DNA of 64,000 bases from an uncultured Myxococcales bacterium (lineage in GTDB: Bacteria; Myxococcota; Myxococcia; Myxococcales; Myxococcaceae): positions 1-64,000 of the forward strand of contig CALJKW010000001.1 of assembly GCA_937980205.1 (NCBI GenBank), in the 5' to 3' direction. Below are positions 17,722 to 25,409 of this stretch, one piece after another (position 1 is the stretch's first letter; the number at the start of each line of letters is the position of its first letter). Both the position numbers and the translations under genes were made by a program. The notes beneath the pieces are model-generated. The model saw only the letters and a list, made by a program, of their open reading frames with translations. It searched no databases and was not told the origin of the DNA.

Positions 17722-18638
17722 AGGTCCTGCTCGTCGGAGTCGCCGGCGGCACCGCGCGCCAGTGCGCGCTCACGCTGCGCGAGCGCGGTCACGAGGTCGT
17801 CGGGCTCGACCGGCGGCCGTGGCGCGACGCCCCGAAGGGCATTCGGAACTTCGAGGTCGACCTCCGCAAGCGCGCCGCGGAAGACGTGTTCCGCAAAGAG
17901 CGCCCCGACGTCGTCGTGCACATGGCGACGGTCACGTCGCTGACGAACGTGCGCGCCGAAGAGCGCGAGCGCGTGAACCTCGGCGGCACGCGCGCGGTGT
18001 TCGAGCACTCGCTGCAGTACGGCGTGAAGCACGTCGTCTTCGTCGGCCGGCACACGTATTACGGCGCCGCGGCGGACTCGGCGCTGTACCACTCGGAGGA
18101 CGAGCCCCCGATGGCGCTCGGCACGTTCCCCGAGCTCGGAGACCTCGTCGCCGCCGACCTCTACGCCGCGAACGCGCTGTGGCGCAGCCCGCAGCTCGAG
18201 GTCAGCGTGCTGCGCTTCTGCTACACGCTCGGGCCCTCGCGAACCGGCACGCTGTCGACGTTCCTGAGCGGCAAGCGCGTGCCGATGGTGCTCGGCTACG
18301 ACCCGCTGTTCCAGTTCATGTACGAGCAGGACTTCGCCGTGGCCGTCTCGCTCGCCGTCGAGAAGAAGCCGCGCGGCGTCTTCAACGTCGCCGGCCCGAA
18401 CCCGGTGCCGCTGTCGACCATCGCGCGCGCGACGGGTCGCTCGCCGGTGCCCATTCCCGAGCCGGTGCTCGTGCGCATGTTGGGCCACTTCGGTTTTCCG
18501 CGCCTGCCGAAGGGCGCGCTCGAGCACATCAAGTATCCGGTCGTCGTCGATTCGTCGGCGTACGTGAAGGCGACCGGCTTCAAGTGGGAAGTCGATGAAG
18601 TCGAGACGCTCGAGCGTTACAGGGCGCTCGGCATCTGA
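17718..18638 (+). CDS. NAD-dependent epimerase/dehydratase family protein (extended SDR)
   Basis: A 306-residue protein starting at a GTG that overlaps the acyltransferase stop. The N-terminal Rossmann fold has VGVAGGTARQ, a variant of the extended-SDR GXXGXXG motif, with HMATVTS and a VGRHTYYG active-site-like strand. The usual YXXXK is unclear: Tyr-Tyr occurs in HTYYGAA and a later segment reads DLYAAN without the Lys four residues on. Catalysis may be modified, or the protein may serve as a lipid or quinone-binding regulator. Confidence 0.75.
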   Translation: MKVLLVGVAGGTARQCALTLRERGHEVVGLDRRPWRDAPKGIRNFEVDLRKRAAEDVFRKERPDVVVHMATVTSLTNVRAEERERVNLGGTRAVFEHSLQYGVKHVVFVGRHTYYGAAADSALYHSEDEPPMALGTFPELGDLVAADLYAANALWRSPQLEVSVLRFCYTLGPSRTGTLSTFLSGKRVPMVLGYDPLFQFMYEQDFAVAVSLAVEKKPRGVFNVAGPNPVPLSTIARATGRSPVPIPEPVLVRMLGHFGFPRLPKGALEHIKYPVVVDSSAYVKATGFKWEVDEVETLERYRALGI

Positions 18639-18649
18639 AGGAGGCACGC

Positions 18650-19081
18650 ATGGCGGAGCAGTTCGCGGTCTACGTTGAAGTGCGCGGCGAGCGCGTGAAG
18701 GTTGGGACGGCGACGAAGGATGACGACGGCTTCGTGCTGCGGCTCGGAGAGATGACGATGGCGGCGGCTCCGATGTCGTCGTCGGGCGGCGCGCGCGCGT
18801 CGTCGGGCGGAGGAGGAGGCGGCGGCGGCGACATGAGCGGCGGCGTCTTCCCGAACTACGGTCGCAGCAAAGGCATGCCGATCAAGGGCGCGTCGATGCA
18901 GGACCTCGAGTTCTACAAGAACGGCGCGAAGCGGACGCTCTCTGACCCGGGCAAGGCGCGCTTCCACGACAAGGAGCGGCAGCTGCTCGCGCAGATCGAC
19001 GCCGAGATCGCGCGTCAGGGCGGCGGCGGCGGCGGCGACGACGAGCCACCTCCGCCGGGTGACGAGGATGCGCCCTTCTGA
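18650..19081 (+). CDS. Small protein with SSB-like acidic C-terminal tail
   Basis: A 143-residue protein with three parts. Residues 1-40 form a small beta-rich segment. A Gly/Ser linker follows (about 41-65). Residues 66-125 form a domain beginning FPNYGRSKG and continuing through DLEFYKNGAKRTL to an amphipathic helix. The extreme C-terminus is PPPPGDEDAPF, closely resembling the DDDIPF-type tip with which SSB recruits repair proteins. No OB fold is evident, so this is not SSB itself. It may mimic that tip to bind exonucleases, RecO or helicases. The ATG has a GGAGG about eight bases upstream (AAGGAGGCACGC). Confidence 0.65.
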   Translation: MAEQFAVYVEVRGERVKVGTATKDDDGFVLRLGEMTMAAAPMSSSGGARASSGGGGGGGGDMSGGVFPNYGRSKGMPIKGASMQDLEFYKNGAKRTLSDPGKARFHDKERQLLAQIDAEIARQGGGGGGDDEPPPPGDEDAPF

Positions 19082-20180
19082 GCACGGGCTCTCTCGGGAA
19101 GCGCAGCCTCCGCTGCTTCCCGGCTGGGCGCTGAGGCTGGGCGTTCGCGCGCGCGCGTTTCTTCACCGGGCAGTCGACAAGCTCGTGCCGGCCGACGTGC
19201 TCGTGTTCGAGCGCGTCACCTCGCTCGCGGTGACGCACGCGCTGGGCGCCGTGGCGCGGCTGCGCATCGCCGATGCGCTCGATGACGGGCCGGCGACCGC
19301 GGAAGAGCTGGGCGCGAAGCTCTCGCTCGACGCCGACGCGCTGCACCGCACGCTGCGCCTGCTCGCCAGCGTCGGCATCTTCGAGCTGCGCAGCGACGGC
19401 CGCTTCGAGCACAACCGGCGCTCGCGCGTGCTGCGGACGTCGCACCGAAGCCGCGTGCGCGACGCGGCCGAGTACTTCAGCGGCGACGCGAACGCCTCGG
19501 CGTACGTCAGGTACGACGACTGGTTGAAGACGGGGCGCTCGCCGTACGAAGCCGTGCACGGGATGAACGTGTTCGAGCGCTTCGCGCGCTTCCCGTCCGA
19601 AGGCGCGGTGTTCGATCAGCTGATGATGGGCATCACGCTGATCCACGCGCGCATGGTGGCCCGGCTGTATCCGTTCGCCGAGGTGCAGCGCATCTGCGAC
19701 GTCGGCGGCGGCCGCGGCACGCTCTTGTCCGAGCTGCTCCTGCACCACGGGCACCTGCGCGGCGTGTTGTTCGACGCGCAGGCGGTCGTCGACTCGGCGG
19801 TCTCGCTGCTCGATCACCGCGGAGTCGGTCACCGCGTCGAGCGCGTGGCCGGCTCCTTCTTCGAGAACGTGCCCGAGGGCTGCGACGCGTACCTGCTCAA
19901 GAACGTGCTGCACGACTGGGATGACGCGACGTGCGTGAAGATCCTCGCGCGCGTCCGCGCGGTGATGAAGCCGTCGGCGCGCGTGCTCGTCGTCGAGACG
20001 CTCGTGCCGCGCAACTCGACCGACCCGTACGGGACGGCTGCCGACGTGCACATGGGGGTCGTCTGCACCGGGCGCGAGCGCAGCCAGGAAGACTACGCGC
20101 GGCTGTTCGAGGCCTGCGGGCTGCGGCCCGGGCGCGTGTTCGACGGGTCCGCGATCGCGGTCATCGAGGCGCGGACGTGA
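19059..20180 (+). CDS. SAM-dependent O-methyltransferase (dimerisation plus methyltransferase domains)
   Basis: A 373-residue protein of the plant-type/antibiotic O-methyltransferase family. The N-terminal half (about 35-125) is a winged-helix dimerisation domain (ALGAVARLRIADAL, LHRTLRLLASVGIF). The C-terminal half has the SAM motif DVGGGRGT at about residue 212 and the HDWDD signature at about residue 286. It probably methylates a small hydroxylated metabolite; no cluster surrounds it. The start is a GTG overlapping the previous gene by 23 bases; an ATG three codons in (19068) is equally possible. Confidence 0.85.
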   Translation: MTRMRPSEHGLSREAQPPLLPGWALRLGVRARAFLHRAVDKLVPADVLVFERVTSLAVTHALGAVARLRIADALDDGPATAEELGAKLSLDADALHRTLRLLASVGIFELRSDGRFEHNRRSRVLRTSHRSRVRDAAEYFSGDANASAYVRYDDWLKTGRSPYEAVHGMNVFERFARFPSEGAVFDQLMMGITLIHARMVARLYPFAEVQRICDVGGGRGTLLSELLLHHGHLRGVLFDAQAVVDSAVSLLDHRGVGHRVERVAGSFFENVPEGCDAYLLKNVLHDWDDATCVKILARVRAVMKPSARVLVVETLVPRNSTDPYGTAADVHMGVVCTGRERSQEDYARLFEACGLRPGRVFDGSAIAVIEART

Positions 20181-20185
20181 GTGCG

Positions 20186-20202
20186 TGCTACACTGTGTAG
20201 CA
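20186..20202. promoter_or_regulatory. Perfect palindrome at antitoxin start codon (candidate autoregulatory operator)
   Basis: TGCTACA and TGTAGCA form seven-base perfect arms around CTG and end directly against the ATG at 20203. Type II antitoxins usually bind such sites to repress their own operon. There is almost no room for a ribosome site, so the mRNA may be nearly leaderless. Confidence 0.7.
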
Positions 20203-20502
20203 ATGAAGCACCGCACCAAGCGCCGGGGAAAGACCGTCACGTTCTCGGTGTCCGTCGACATGACGACGCGTGAACGTCTGCGCGGCATCGCGGAAGCCAA
20301 CCACGGCGGCAATGTCTCGGAGCTGATCGCGCGCCTCGTCGATGACGCTGCTCGCCAGCAGGCGCTTCGAGAGTTTCTTGCGCTGCAGGGCCACCGCAGG
20401 ATGACCGCTGCCCGCAAGCGGGCGCTTCTTGCCGACATCGAGGCCGAGCTCGCGCGGCAGGAGCAGGGTGCACGCCGCAAGCGCGGACGCTCGGCCGCGT
20501 GA
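20203..20502 (+). CDS. vapB: Antitoxin, probable ribbon-helix-helix type
   Basis: A 99-residue basic protein with an N-terminal beta strand TVTFSVSVD and two helices (ERLRGIAE, VSELIARLVDDAAR), the layout of a ribbon-helix-helix (CopG/Arc) DNA-binding domain. The C-terminal half is helical and charged and should wrap the toxin. The stop overlaps the GTG of the PIN-domain gene by four bases, the standard antitoxin-toxin arrangement. The palindrome immediately upstream is the likely operator. The symbol is by context. Confidence 0.8.
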   Translation: MKHRTKRRGKTVTFSVSVDMTTRERLRGIAEANHGGNVSELIARLVDDAARQQALREFLALQGHRRMTAARKRALLADIEAELARQEQGARRKRGRSAA

Positions 20503-20888
20503 CGCCGCGCTATCTGTTCGACACTGGCGCGCTCATCGCAGCCGAGCGGCGCAAGCAGCGGGCGTTGGAGTACCTCGAGCTCGGCGCCGACGGCGCCATC
20601 GCAGTCGTGACGCCGGTGATCTGCATCGTCGAGTGGTGGCGCGGGCGCACTGACGCGCGCGAGAAGCTGCTCGCAGGCATCGTGGTCGAGGCGCTGGATG
20701 TCGGGGCCGCGCGGGCTGCGGGAGAGGCGCTGGCGACGCTTCGAGCGAGGATCAACTCCCCCGTGTCGATCGACGCGGCGGTCGCGGCGCATGCGGCCAC
20801 GACGGGCGCAGTCATCGTCACCTCCGACGTCGACGACTTCGAGCAGCTGAGGCCCTTCTTCCGTGGCCTGAAGGTGCTCGCGGTCTGA
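20499..20888 (+). CDS. vapC: PIN-domain ribonuclease toxin, VapC family
   Basis: A 129-residue PIN domain. Acidic residues at the expected places are Asp8 in LFDTGALI, Glu in CIVEWW (about 45), Asp in SIDAAVAAHA (about 95) and Asp in TSDVDDFEQL (about 114-117). These coordinate Mg and cut RNA, usually tRNA or rRNA. Expression is coupled to the antitoxin through a GTGA overlap. VapBC pairs stabilise genomic segments or act in stress; here it lies alone between metabolic genes. Confidence 0.88.
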   Translation: MTPRYLFDTGALIAAERRKQRALEYLELGADGAIAVVTPVICIVEWWRGRTDAREKLLAGIVVEALDVGAARAAGEALATLRARINSPVSIDAAVAAHAATTGAVIVTSDVDDFEQLRPFFRGLKVLAV

Positions 20889-20953
20889 GGCATATCGCGC
20901 CTTTGGGCACGGGGTTGCCGGACGCCCGGGCGATCGGCGTACGCTCCGCGCTC

Positions 20954-21277
20954 GTGCGCAGGATGACCAATCGCCACGTCGTGGACGCCGCCTATGAGCT
21001 GGGCGGGCGCGGTGGCGTGCGCGCGGTGTTTGCGCTCGGCGCGCGGAACGAGGTCGTGCACGCGCGCGGCGACTTCGCGACCGAGGTCGTCTACCCGCCG
21101 TCGGCCGACGCGATGCGTGACGGCTGGACGTCGGTGCGCTCGTCTGCCGACCTGCTCGTCTTCGTCCCGCTCGAGCCCGACGTCACCCTGTGCGGCGTGT
21201 TCGATCTCTCGGTGAGCGAGGTGGCCGCCGTGAATCTGCTCGAGCAGCTCGTCGAGTCCGCGGCGACGGTGCAATGA
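20954..21277 (+). CDS. Hypothetical protein
   Basis: A 107-residue protein with no recognised family. I use the GTG at 20954; an ATG three codons in (20963) is equally possible, and the longer reading from 20903 runs through a promoter-like stretch. It is a small alpha/beta-looking protein with a SADLLVFVPLEPDVTLCGVFDLS segment (about 60-82), roadblock-like in impression only. Its stop overlaps the ATG of the next gene (ATGA), so the two are probably co-translated. Confidence 0.5.
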   Translation: MRRMTNRHVVDAAYELGGRGGVRAVFALGARNEVVHARGDFATEVVYPPSADAMRDGWTSVRSSADLLVFVPLEPDVTLCGVFDLSVSEVAAVNLLEQLVESAATVQ

Positions 21278-22422
21278 GCCTCGCGCGCGCGGCCGCGCTG
21301 CTGTCGCTCGCCGCGTGCTCCGCAACTCCCGTCAATCCGCAGGATGCCGGCAGCGATGGCGGGCCCCGGCCGTGGAACGCGAACGAGGTATCGATTCTCT
21401 TCCCGCCGCCGTTCGAGCTCTCGATGCGGGGCACCCGCTCGGACGGTGGCGCCGCCGAGCTGATGCCGGCCGACGTGTTCGCGAGGCTCGGCAATCGCGA
21501 CGCCGGGCTGCCTCGCCTCATCGAGGGGTTCGCCGATCGCGACCTCTACCCCGACCTGCGCGTCGTCTCGGCGCGGGTGGATCCGTGCTTCGACGGTCCC
21601 GACGACGCCGGCGTGTGCGAGCGCCAGGTGCGCCTGGCCGCCCAGGTCGTCGAGCCCGGCGGGGGCATCTCCGACGCCGCGATTCACCTCTTCTATCGGC
21701 TGAGCGAGCCGGAGCTCATCGAGGTCCTCGCCCGCCTGCGCGCCCTCTCGCGCGCGAGTCCCGTGAGCGGTGCGCTGGGCGTGCACCCTGCTCCCGCGGG
21801 CATCGCCGCGGTCATCCGCGACGCCTGCAGCACCGCGAACCTCACCCGCTTCACGTTCATGGCGGTCGGCCGATCGAAGAACTGGTTCTTCCACATCCTC
21901 GACCGGCGGCCGGACGGAAGCTTCGCGGACTCGGAGATCGTCGGCACAGGCAGCTCGGATGCGTTCACCGATCAGGGCCAGCCCGGCTTCCGCATGGGCA
22001 TCATGCCGCCCGTGCCGTGGTTCCCTGCGGCGCTTCTCACCACCGGCGAGACGCGGGCGCTGTCGCAGCCGGCGTTCGAGACCGCGTACGACGCGCTGGC
22101 GCGGCTCGCGAACCCGAAGCTCACGCGGACTGCGGACGTCAGCTGCGCCGCGTGCCACGCCGGGCCGTCGACGCAGGTGGAGAGCCTGCGCGATCGGGAT
22201 GCGGGCACGGCTCCGATGGCGCCTTCTGCGTACGCGTCGCCTTCGCTCCAGCCGTCGACGCCGCCGTTCCGCCTCGGCAACATGCACGCGTTCTCGTACT
22301 TCTTCGATCAGCCGACCGTCAGCGAGCGGACGCTCAACGAGACCGAGGAAGTGGTGCGGTACCTGTCGAGCGAGGAGTTCTTGAAGACGCTCTCGCCGGC
22401 GGACCGCGCGCGGCTGGAGTAG
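21274..22422 (+). CDS. Lipoprotein with a c-type heme motif
   Basis: A 382-residue lipoprotein with signal and lipobox LSLAAC at residues 10-15, then an Asp/Gly-rich linker. A single CAACH motif at about residue 292 should bind one covalent heme. Much of the remaining sequence is unique, with Trp/Phe-rich segments. It could be an outer-membrane electron carrier or part of a cytochrome-peroxidase-like protein; I cannot assign a family. It is translationally coupled to the small gene before it. Confidence 0.7.
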   Translation: MSLARAAALLSLAACSATPVNPQDAGSDGGPRPWNANEVSILFPPPFELSMRGTRSDGGAAELMPADVFARLGNRDAGLPRLIEGFADRDLYPDLRVVSARVDPCFDGPDDAGVCERQVRLAAQVVEPGGGISDAAIHLFYRLSEPELIEVLARLRALSRASPVSGALGVHPAPAGIAAVIRDACSTANLTRFTFMAVGRSKNWFFHILDRRPDGSFADSEIVGTGSSDAFTDQGQPGFRMGIMPPVPWFPAALLTTGETRALSQPAFETAYDALARLANPKLTRTADVSCAACHAGPSTQVESLRDRDAGTAPMAPSAYASPSLQPSTPPFRLGNMHAFSYFFDQPTVSERTLNETEEVVRYLSSEEFLKTLSPADRARLE

Positions 22423-22431
22423 TTCGCAGCC

Positions 22432-22537
22432 CCGTTCGCCCTGACCGGAGCAGCCCGAAGGGCTGCGGTGTCGAAGGGGGCGCGAAGCAGACGCGGGGCC
22501 CGTTTCGACTGCGGCGCCTCCGACTCAGCGTGAACGG
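22432..22537. repeat. Dispersed palindromic repeat, copy B
   Basis: The ends CCGTTCGCCCTGA (22432-22444) and TCAGCGTGAACGG (22525-22537) are imperfect inverted repeats (11 of 13 pairs). Inside are shorter hairpins such as CAGCCCGAAGGGCTG. It shares its plan with elements at 3612-3709 and 62733-62845. It begins ten bases after the lipoprotein stop and fills part of the 396-base gene-free stretch 22423-22818, between convergent genes. Confidence 0.75.
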
Positions 22538-22651
22538 CGGCGGGCAACTCCGATCTGACCCCTCAGCGCGAACGAGAGGCGCGACGAGTTGGGCGGCCAT
22601 TCTCGACGCGCATTTTGAGCGAGCGGCCGCCTGCCGCTCCGAGGAGGCTGC

Positions 22652-22738
22652 GGGGGTCTCAGACTTGTGAGGAGTCGGTGACGCAGTTTGGGTTTTTTCC
22701 GAACTGCGTAACGAAGAGCTCGCAACTCGCAGACCCCC
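22652..22738. repeat. Long imperfect hairpin
   Basis: The outer arms GGGGGTCT (22652-22659) and AGACCCCC (22731-22738) are perfect. The inner arms ACGCAGTTTGG and CCGAACTGCGT enclose a T-rich loop. The arms between are partly complementary, so the whole 87 bases can fold on itself. It lies in the gene-free stretch between convergent genes and could be a bidirectional terminator, a mobile miniature element or a small RNA. The rest of 22538-22818 shows nothing I recognise. Confidence 0.65.
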
Positions 22739-22818
22739 TCGGGGGCTTGCTGCCCAGCCGAACGGCGCGTGGCCGCTTTGAGGGCGGCGCCGTCGGCGCT
22801 CGGTCAACGTGGGGCGAA

Positions 22819-23583
22819 TCAGTCCAACAGGAACGTGTACGCGTACGTGATGGTCGTGGACACGGCCTCGCCGGCCTTCATCGCCGGCTTGAACTTGAAC
22901 CGCTTGATCGCGTCGCGAGCGGCCTCTTCGAGCCCGTAGCCAGGGCCGGAGAGCACCTTCACCTCGGTCACGCGACCCTCGAAGTCGACGGTGATCTTGA
23001 GCCGCACGGTGCCCTCGATGCCGGCGCGGCGCGCCTCCTCGGGGTACGGAATCTTCACCTCACCCTCGACGGAGGGATCGGTATCGGCCCCGCCAGGCGG
23101 CACGTACTTCGGCGCGCGGTACGGCTTCACCTCTTCCGGGTTCGGAGCCTTGGGCGCGATGCCACCCATCGCCGTGTTGCCGACGGGGGCGGAGAACGTG
23201 CCCGCGGTCGAGGTGCCGGACATCTGAATGCCCACGAAGATCGGCGGCGGCTTCGCCTCTTCCTTCGGCGCTTCTTCGGTCGGGGGCGGCGGCTCGGGCG
23301 GCTGAATCGGCTTCGGCTCGGCGACCTTGATCTTCGGCTGAATCGGCTTGGGCGGCGGAGGCTTCGGCTTCTCCGGCTCGGGCTCGGGCTCGGGCGGAGG
23401 CGGCGGCTTCGGCGGCTCGACCTCGAACATCACCAGCTCGATCGGCTTCTCGGTGACCGTTTTCTCACCGGGCTTCAGAGACAGCACGTACGCGGCGTGC
23501 CCCACGAACGAGAGCACGAGGGCGCCGATCAGAAACGGCGTCGGGTCGTAGCGTGGCGGAAGTCTCTGCACTGCGGCCGGCAT
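22819..23583 (-). CDS. tonB: TonB-like energy transducer
   Basis: A 254-residue protein with one N-terminal membrane helix (about residues 18-36), a Pro/Glu/Lys-rich periplasmic spacer (about 45-110) and a C-terminal TonB domain (about 155-254) with PYPEEARRAGIEGTV and FKFKPAMKAGEAV. It should carry proton-motive energy from ExbB-ExbD to outer-membrane receptors, or serve a myxobacterial motility role where TonB-like proteins are frequent. I use the ATG at 23583 rather than the longer reading. It follows exbD by 16 bases. Confidence 0.92.
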   Translation of the reverse strand: MPAAVQRLPPRYDPTPFLIGALVLSFVGHAAYVLSLKPGEKTVTEKPIELVMFEVEPPKPPPPPEPEPEPEKPKPPPPKPIQPKIKVAEPKPIQPPEPPPPTEEAPKEEAKPPPIFVGIQMSGTSTAGTFSAPVGNTAMGGIAPKAPNPEEVKPYRAPKYVPPGGADTDPSVEGEVKIPYPEEARRAGIEGTVRLKITVDFEGRVTEVKVLSGPGYGLEEAARDAIKRFKFKPAMKAGEAVSTTITYAYTFLLD

Positions 23584-23599
23584 TGATATCCCGTGAGGC

Positions 23600-24049
23600 C
23601 TACGGCGTTCCACCCGAAGGAGGCGCCGGCGCCGCTTCCTTCTGAATGTTCAACGCGAACTTCGCGATGTTCTCGCCCTTCACGACGTCGATGAGGTGCA
23701 TGACCTTGCCGTAGTTGAGCGACTGATCCGCGGTGATGATGGCGCGGGTCTCGTTCTCCTTCGTCTCCTTGGCCTTCACCTCGCGGATCTTCGTCTTCAA
23801 CCCCGCTTCGTCGACCTCGGTTCCGTCGAAGTAGATCTTCGCGTCCTTGTCCATCACCACGTTGACGAGACCCTGCACCGTCTCGCCGGCGTTGGCGGCC
23901 TTCGGCAGATCGACCTCGACGGTCTCGCGCACGATGAACGACGCGGTGACCATGAAGATGATCAGCAGCACGAGCGTGATGTCGACGAGCGGAGTGACGT
24001 TGATGGCGACGATCTCGTCCGAGTCGTCTCCCTGCTGCGCGGCGGCCAT
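23600..24049 (-). CDS. exbD: ExbD/TolR family proton-channel subunit
   Basis: A 149-residue protein with one membrane helix at about residues 18-40 (VTPLVDITLVLLIIFMV). Asp23 within it is the conserved proton-carrying residue. The periplasmic domain (about 50-135) has the ExbD fold with ITADQSLNYGKVMHLID. It follows exbB by three bases, and together with TonB it forms the standard energising complex. Confidence 0.95.
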   Translation of the reverse strand: MAAAQQGDDSDEIVAINVTPLVDITLVLLIIFMVTASFIVRETVEVDLPKAANAGETVQGLVNVVMDKDAKIYFDGTEVDEAGLKTKIREVKAKETKENETRAIITADQSLNYGKVMHLIDVVKGENIAKFALNIQKEAAPAPPSGGTP

Positions 24050-24052
24050 GAC

Positions 24053-24748
24053 TTACGCCGCCGCCTTTCCACTACCGCTGCTCGCGCGGAGGTGGCCGAC
24101 GACCGCGTGACCCAGCGACGTCGTGCGCGCCTGAATCGTCTTCAGCGCGCGCGTGAGCATGTTGTACCCGACGACCGCGGGGATCGCGACGGCGAGACCG
24201 ACGGCGGTGGCGACGAGCGCCTCGGAGATGCCGGACATGACCGTCTGCTGAATCGCCGAGCCCTTCGCGCCGGTCGAGCCGAGGTCGTGGAAGGCCTTGA
24301 TGATGCCGAGCACGGTGCCGAACAGCCCGATGAACGGAGCGTTCGAGCCGAGCGTGCCGAGGAAGGAGAGGAACCGCTCGTACTGCGGCTTCTCGCGCGC
24401 GACGGCGGCGGCGATGATCTCCTCGACGGCGTCGGGGCCCTTCGAGGCGCTCTCGATGGCCTCGCGGACGACGGCGGCCTCCATGCCCTTCTGGCCGGAG
24501 ACCGCGGCCTTCACCGCATCGAGCTCACCGCGCGCGAGCCGCACGCCGAGGTTCTCGGAGTCGGCCAGCCGGTGCGAGCTGTAGAACAGCGCGCGCTCGA
24601 GCATCACGGCGATGGAGAGGATGGAGAGAATCGCGAGCAACCACAGCACCCACTCGGCGCTGCCGAGGGTGACGCCGAGCAGCTTCTGGGTCAGCCAGCC
24701 TTGCTGCTCGTTGGTGAGCTGCGCGAAGACGACGGGAATCGGGTTCAT
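24053..24748 (-). CDS. exbB: ExbB/TolQ/MotA family proton-channel subunit
   Basis: A 231-residue protein with three membrane helices (about residues 30-50, 125-150 and 170-195) and the conserved block FLGTLGSNAPFIGLFGTVLGI, split here as FLGTLGSNAPF then IGLFGTVLGI at about 128-148. It forms the pentameric channel around ExbD. It heads the exbB-exbD-tonB operon, 67 bases after the MarR gene, and may have its own promoter in that gap. Confidence 0.95.
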   Translation of the reverse strand: MNPIPVVFAQLTNEQQGWLTQKLLGVTLGSAEWVLWLLAILSILSIAVMLERALFYSSHRLADSENLGVRLARGELDAVKAAVSGQKGMEAAVVREAIESASKGPDAVEEIIAAAVAREKPQYERFLSFLGTLGSNAPFIGLFGTVLGIIKAFHDLGSTGAKGSAIQQTVMSGISEALVATAVGLAVAIPAVVGYNMLTRALKTIQARTTSLGHAVVGHLRASSGSGKAAA

Positions 24749-24815
24749 GGGCGTTCAAGTCCTTCGTTCGAAGAACGGCTCAAGTCAACGACAACGTATG
24801 AAGCGCAAAGAGATT

Positions 24816-25277
24816 TCAAGCCGCCTTCTCCATGCGCCGGTGAAGGCTCTCGAGGATGCGGATCAGCTCGTGCCGGTCGGCCGGGTCGAGCATCGAGAGC
24901 AACAGCTGCATCGCGTGTGTGGTCGCCTCGTCGAGCTTCTCGGCGACGCGCTCGCCGGCCCTGGTCAGGCGGCAGCGGATGACGCGGCGGTCTTCCTCAC
25001 CGCGGTCGCGCTGCACGAGGCGGCGGCGAACCAGCCGGTCGACGATGCCGGTGATGGTCTTCTCCGAGCCGACGCGGCGGGCGATCTCGCCCATGGTGAG
25101 CGCTCCATCGATACGGAGCCACATGAGCACGTGGATCTGTGGCGCGGTGAGGTCGAGCTCTTCACACGCAGCAGCCATGGGGTCACGCAGCGGGCGGCGC
25201 CTGCCGAAGGCAGCGAGCACCTCTTTGAGGCGCGCGACCTCGCTGGTCGGTGCGAACCGGCTGGAAGTGGTCTGCAT
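24816..25277 (-). CDS. MarR-family transcriptional regulator
   Basis: A 153-residue winged-helix regulator with the core TMGEIARRVGSEKTITGIVDRL (split: TMGEIARRVG, SEKTITGIVDRL, about 60-82) and the wing RDRGEEDRRVIRCRLT. It probably represses genes in response to a small ligand. The 12-base palindrome TCCCTTAAGGGA lies 11 bases upstream of its start, in the region shared with the divergent flippase-like gene, so autoregulation and control of that gene are likely. It may also regulate exbB-exbD-tonB. Confidence 0.9.
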   Translation of the reverse strand: MQTTSSRFAPTSEVARLKEVLAAFGRRRPLRDPMAAACEELDLTAPQIHVLMWLRIDGALTMGEIARRVGSEKTITGIVDRLVRRRLVQRDRGEEDRRVIRCRLTRAGERVAEKLDEATTHAMQLLLSMLDPADRHELIRILESLHRRMEKAA

Positions 25278-25288
25278 TGCGGAATATC

Positions 25289-25300
25289 TCCCTTAAGGGA
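25289..25300. promoter_or_regulatory. 12-base perfect palindrome, candidate MarR operator
   Basis: TCCCTTAAGGGA is its own reverse complement and sits between the divergent MarR gene (start 25277) and the flippase-like gene (start 25410). Position and symmetry fit an autoregulatory MarR site. A similar TTCCTTAAG occurs at about 60218, upstream of the repeat protein gene. Confidence 0.6.
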
Positions 25301-25409
25301 CGATGTTGAAGCGCGCAACCGGCCATAGGGGTGGGTGATTCCCGACCGCTTTCGCCGCACCCGCACGTCTTCCCAGCACCCGCACGCTCGTGTACGAGAC
25401 CGCCCCCCG

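Noticed and set aside
17718..18638. Calling the SDR-like protein a UDP-glucose 4-epimerase
   Set aside because: The usual Tyr-X-X-X-Lys pair is not evident, so a specific reaction is not supported.
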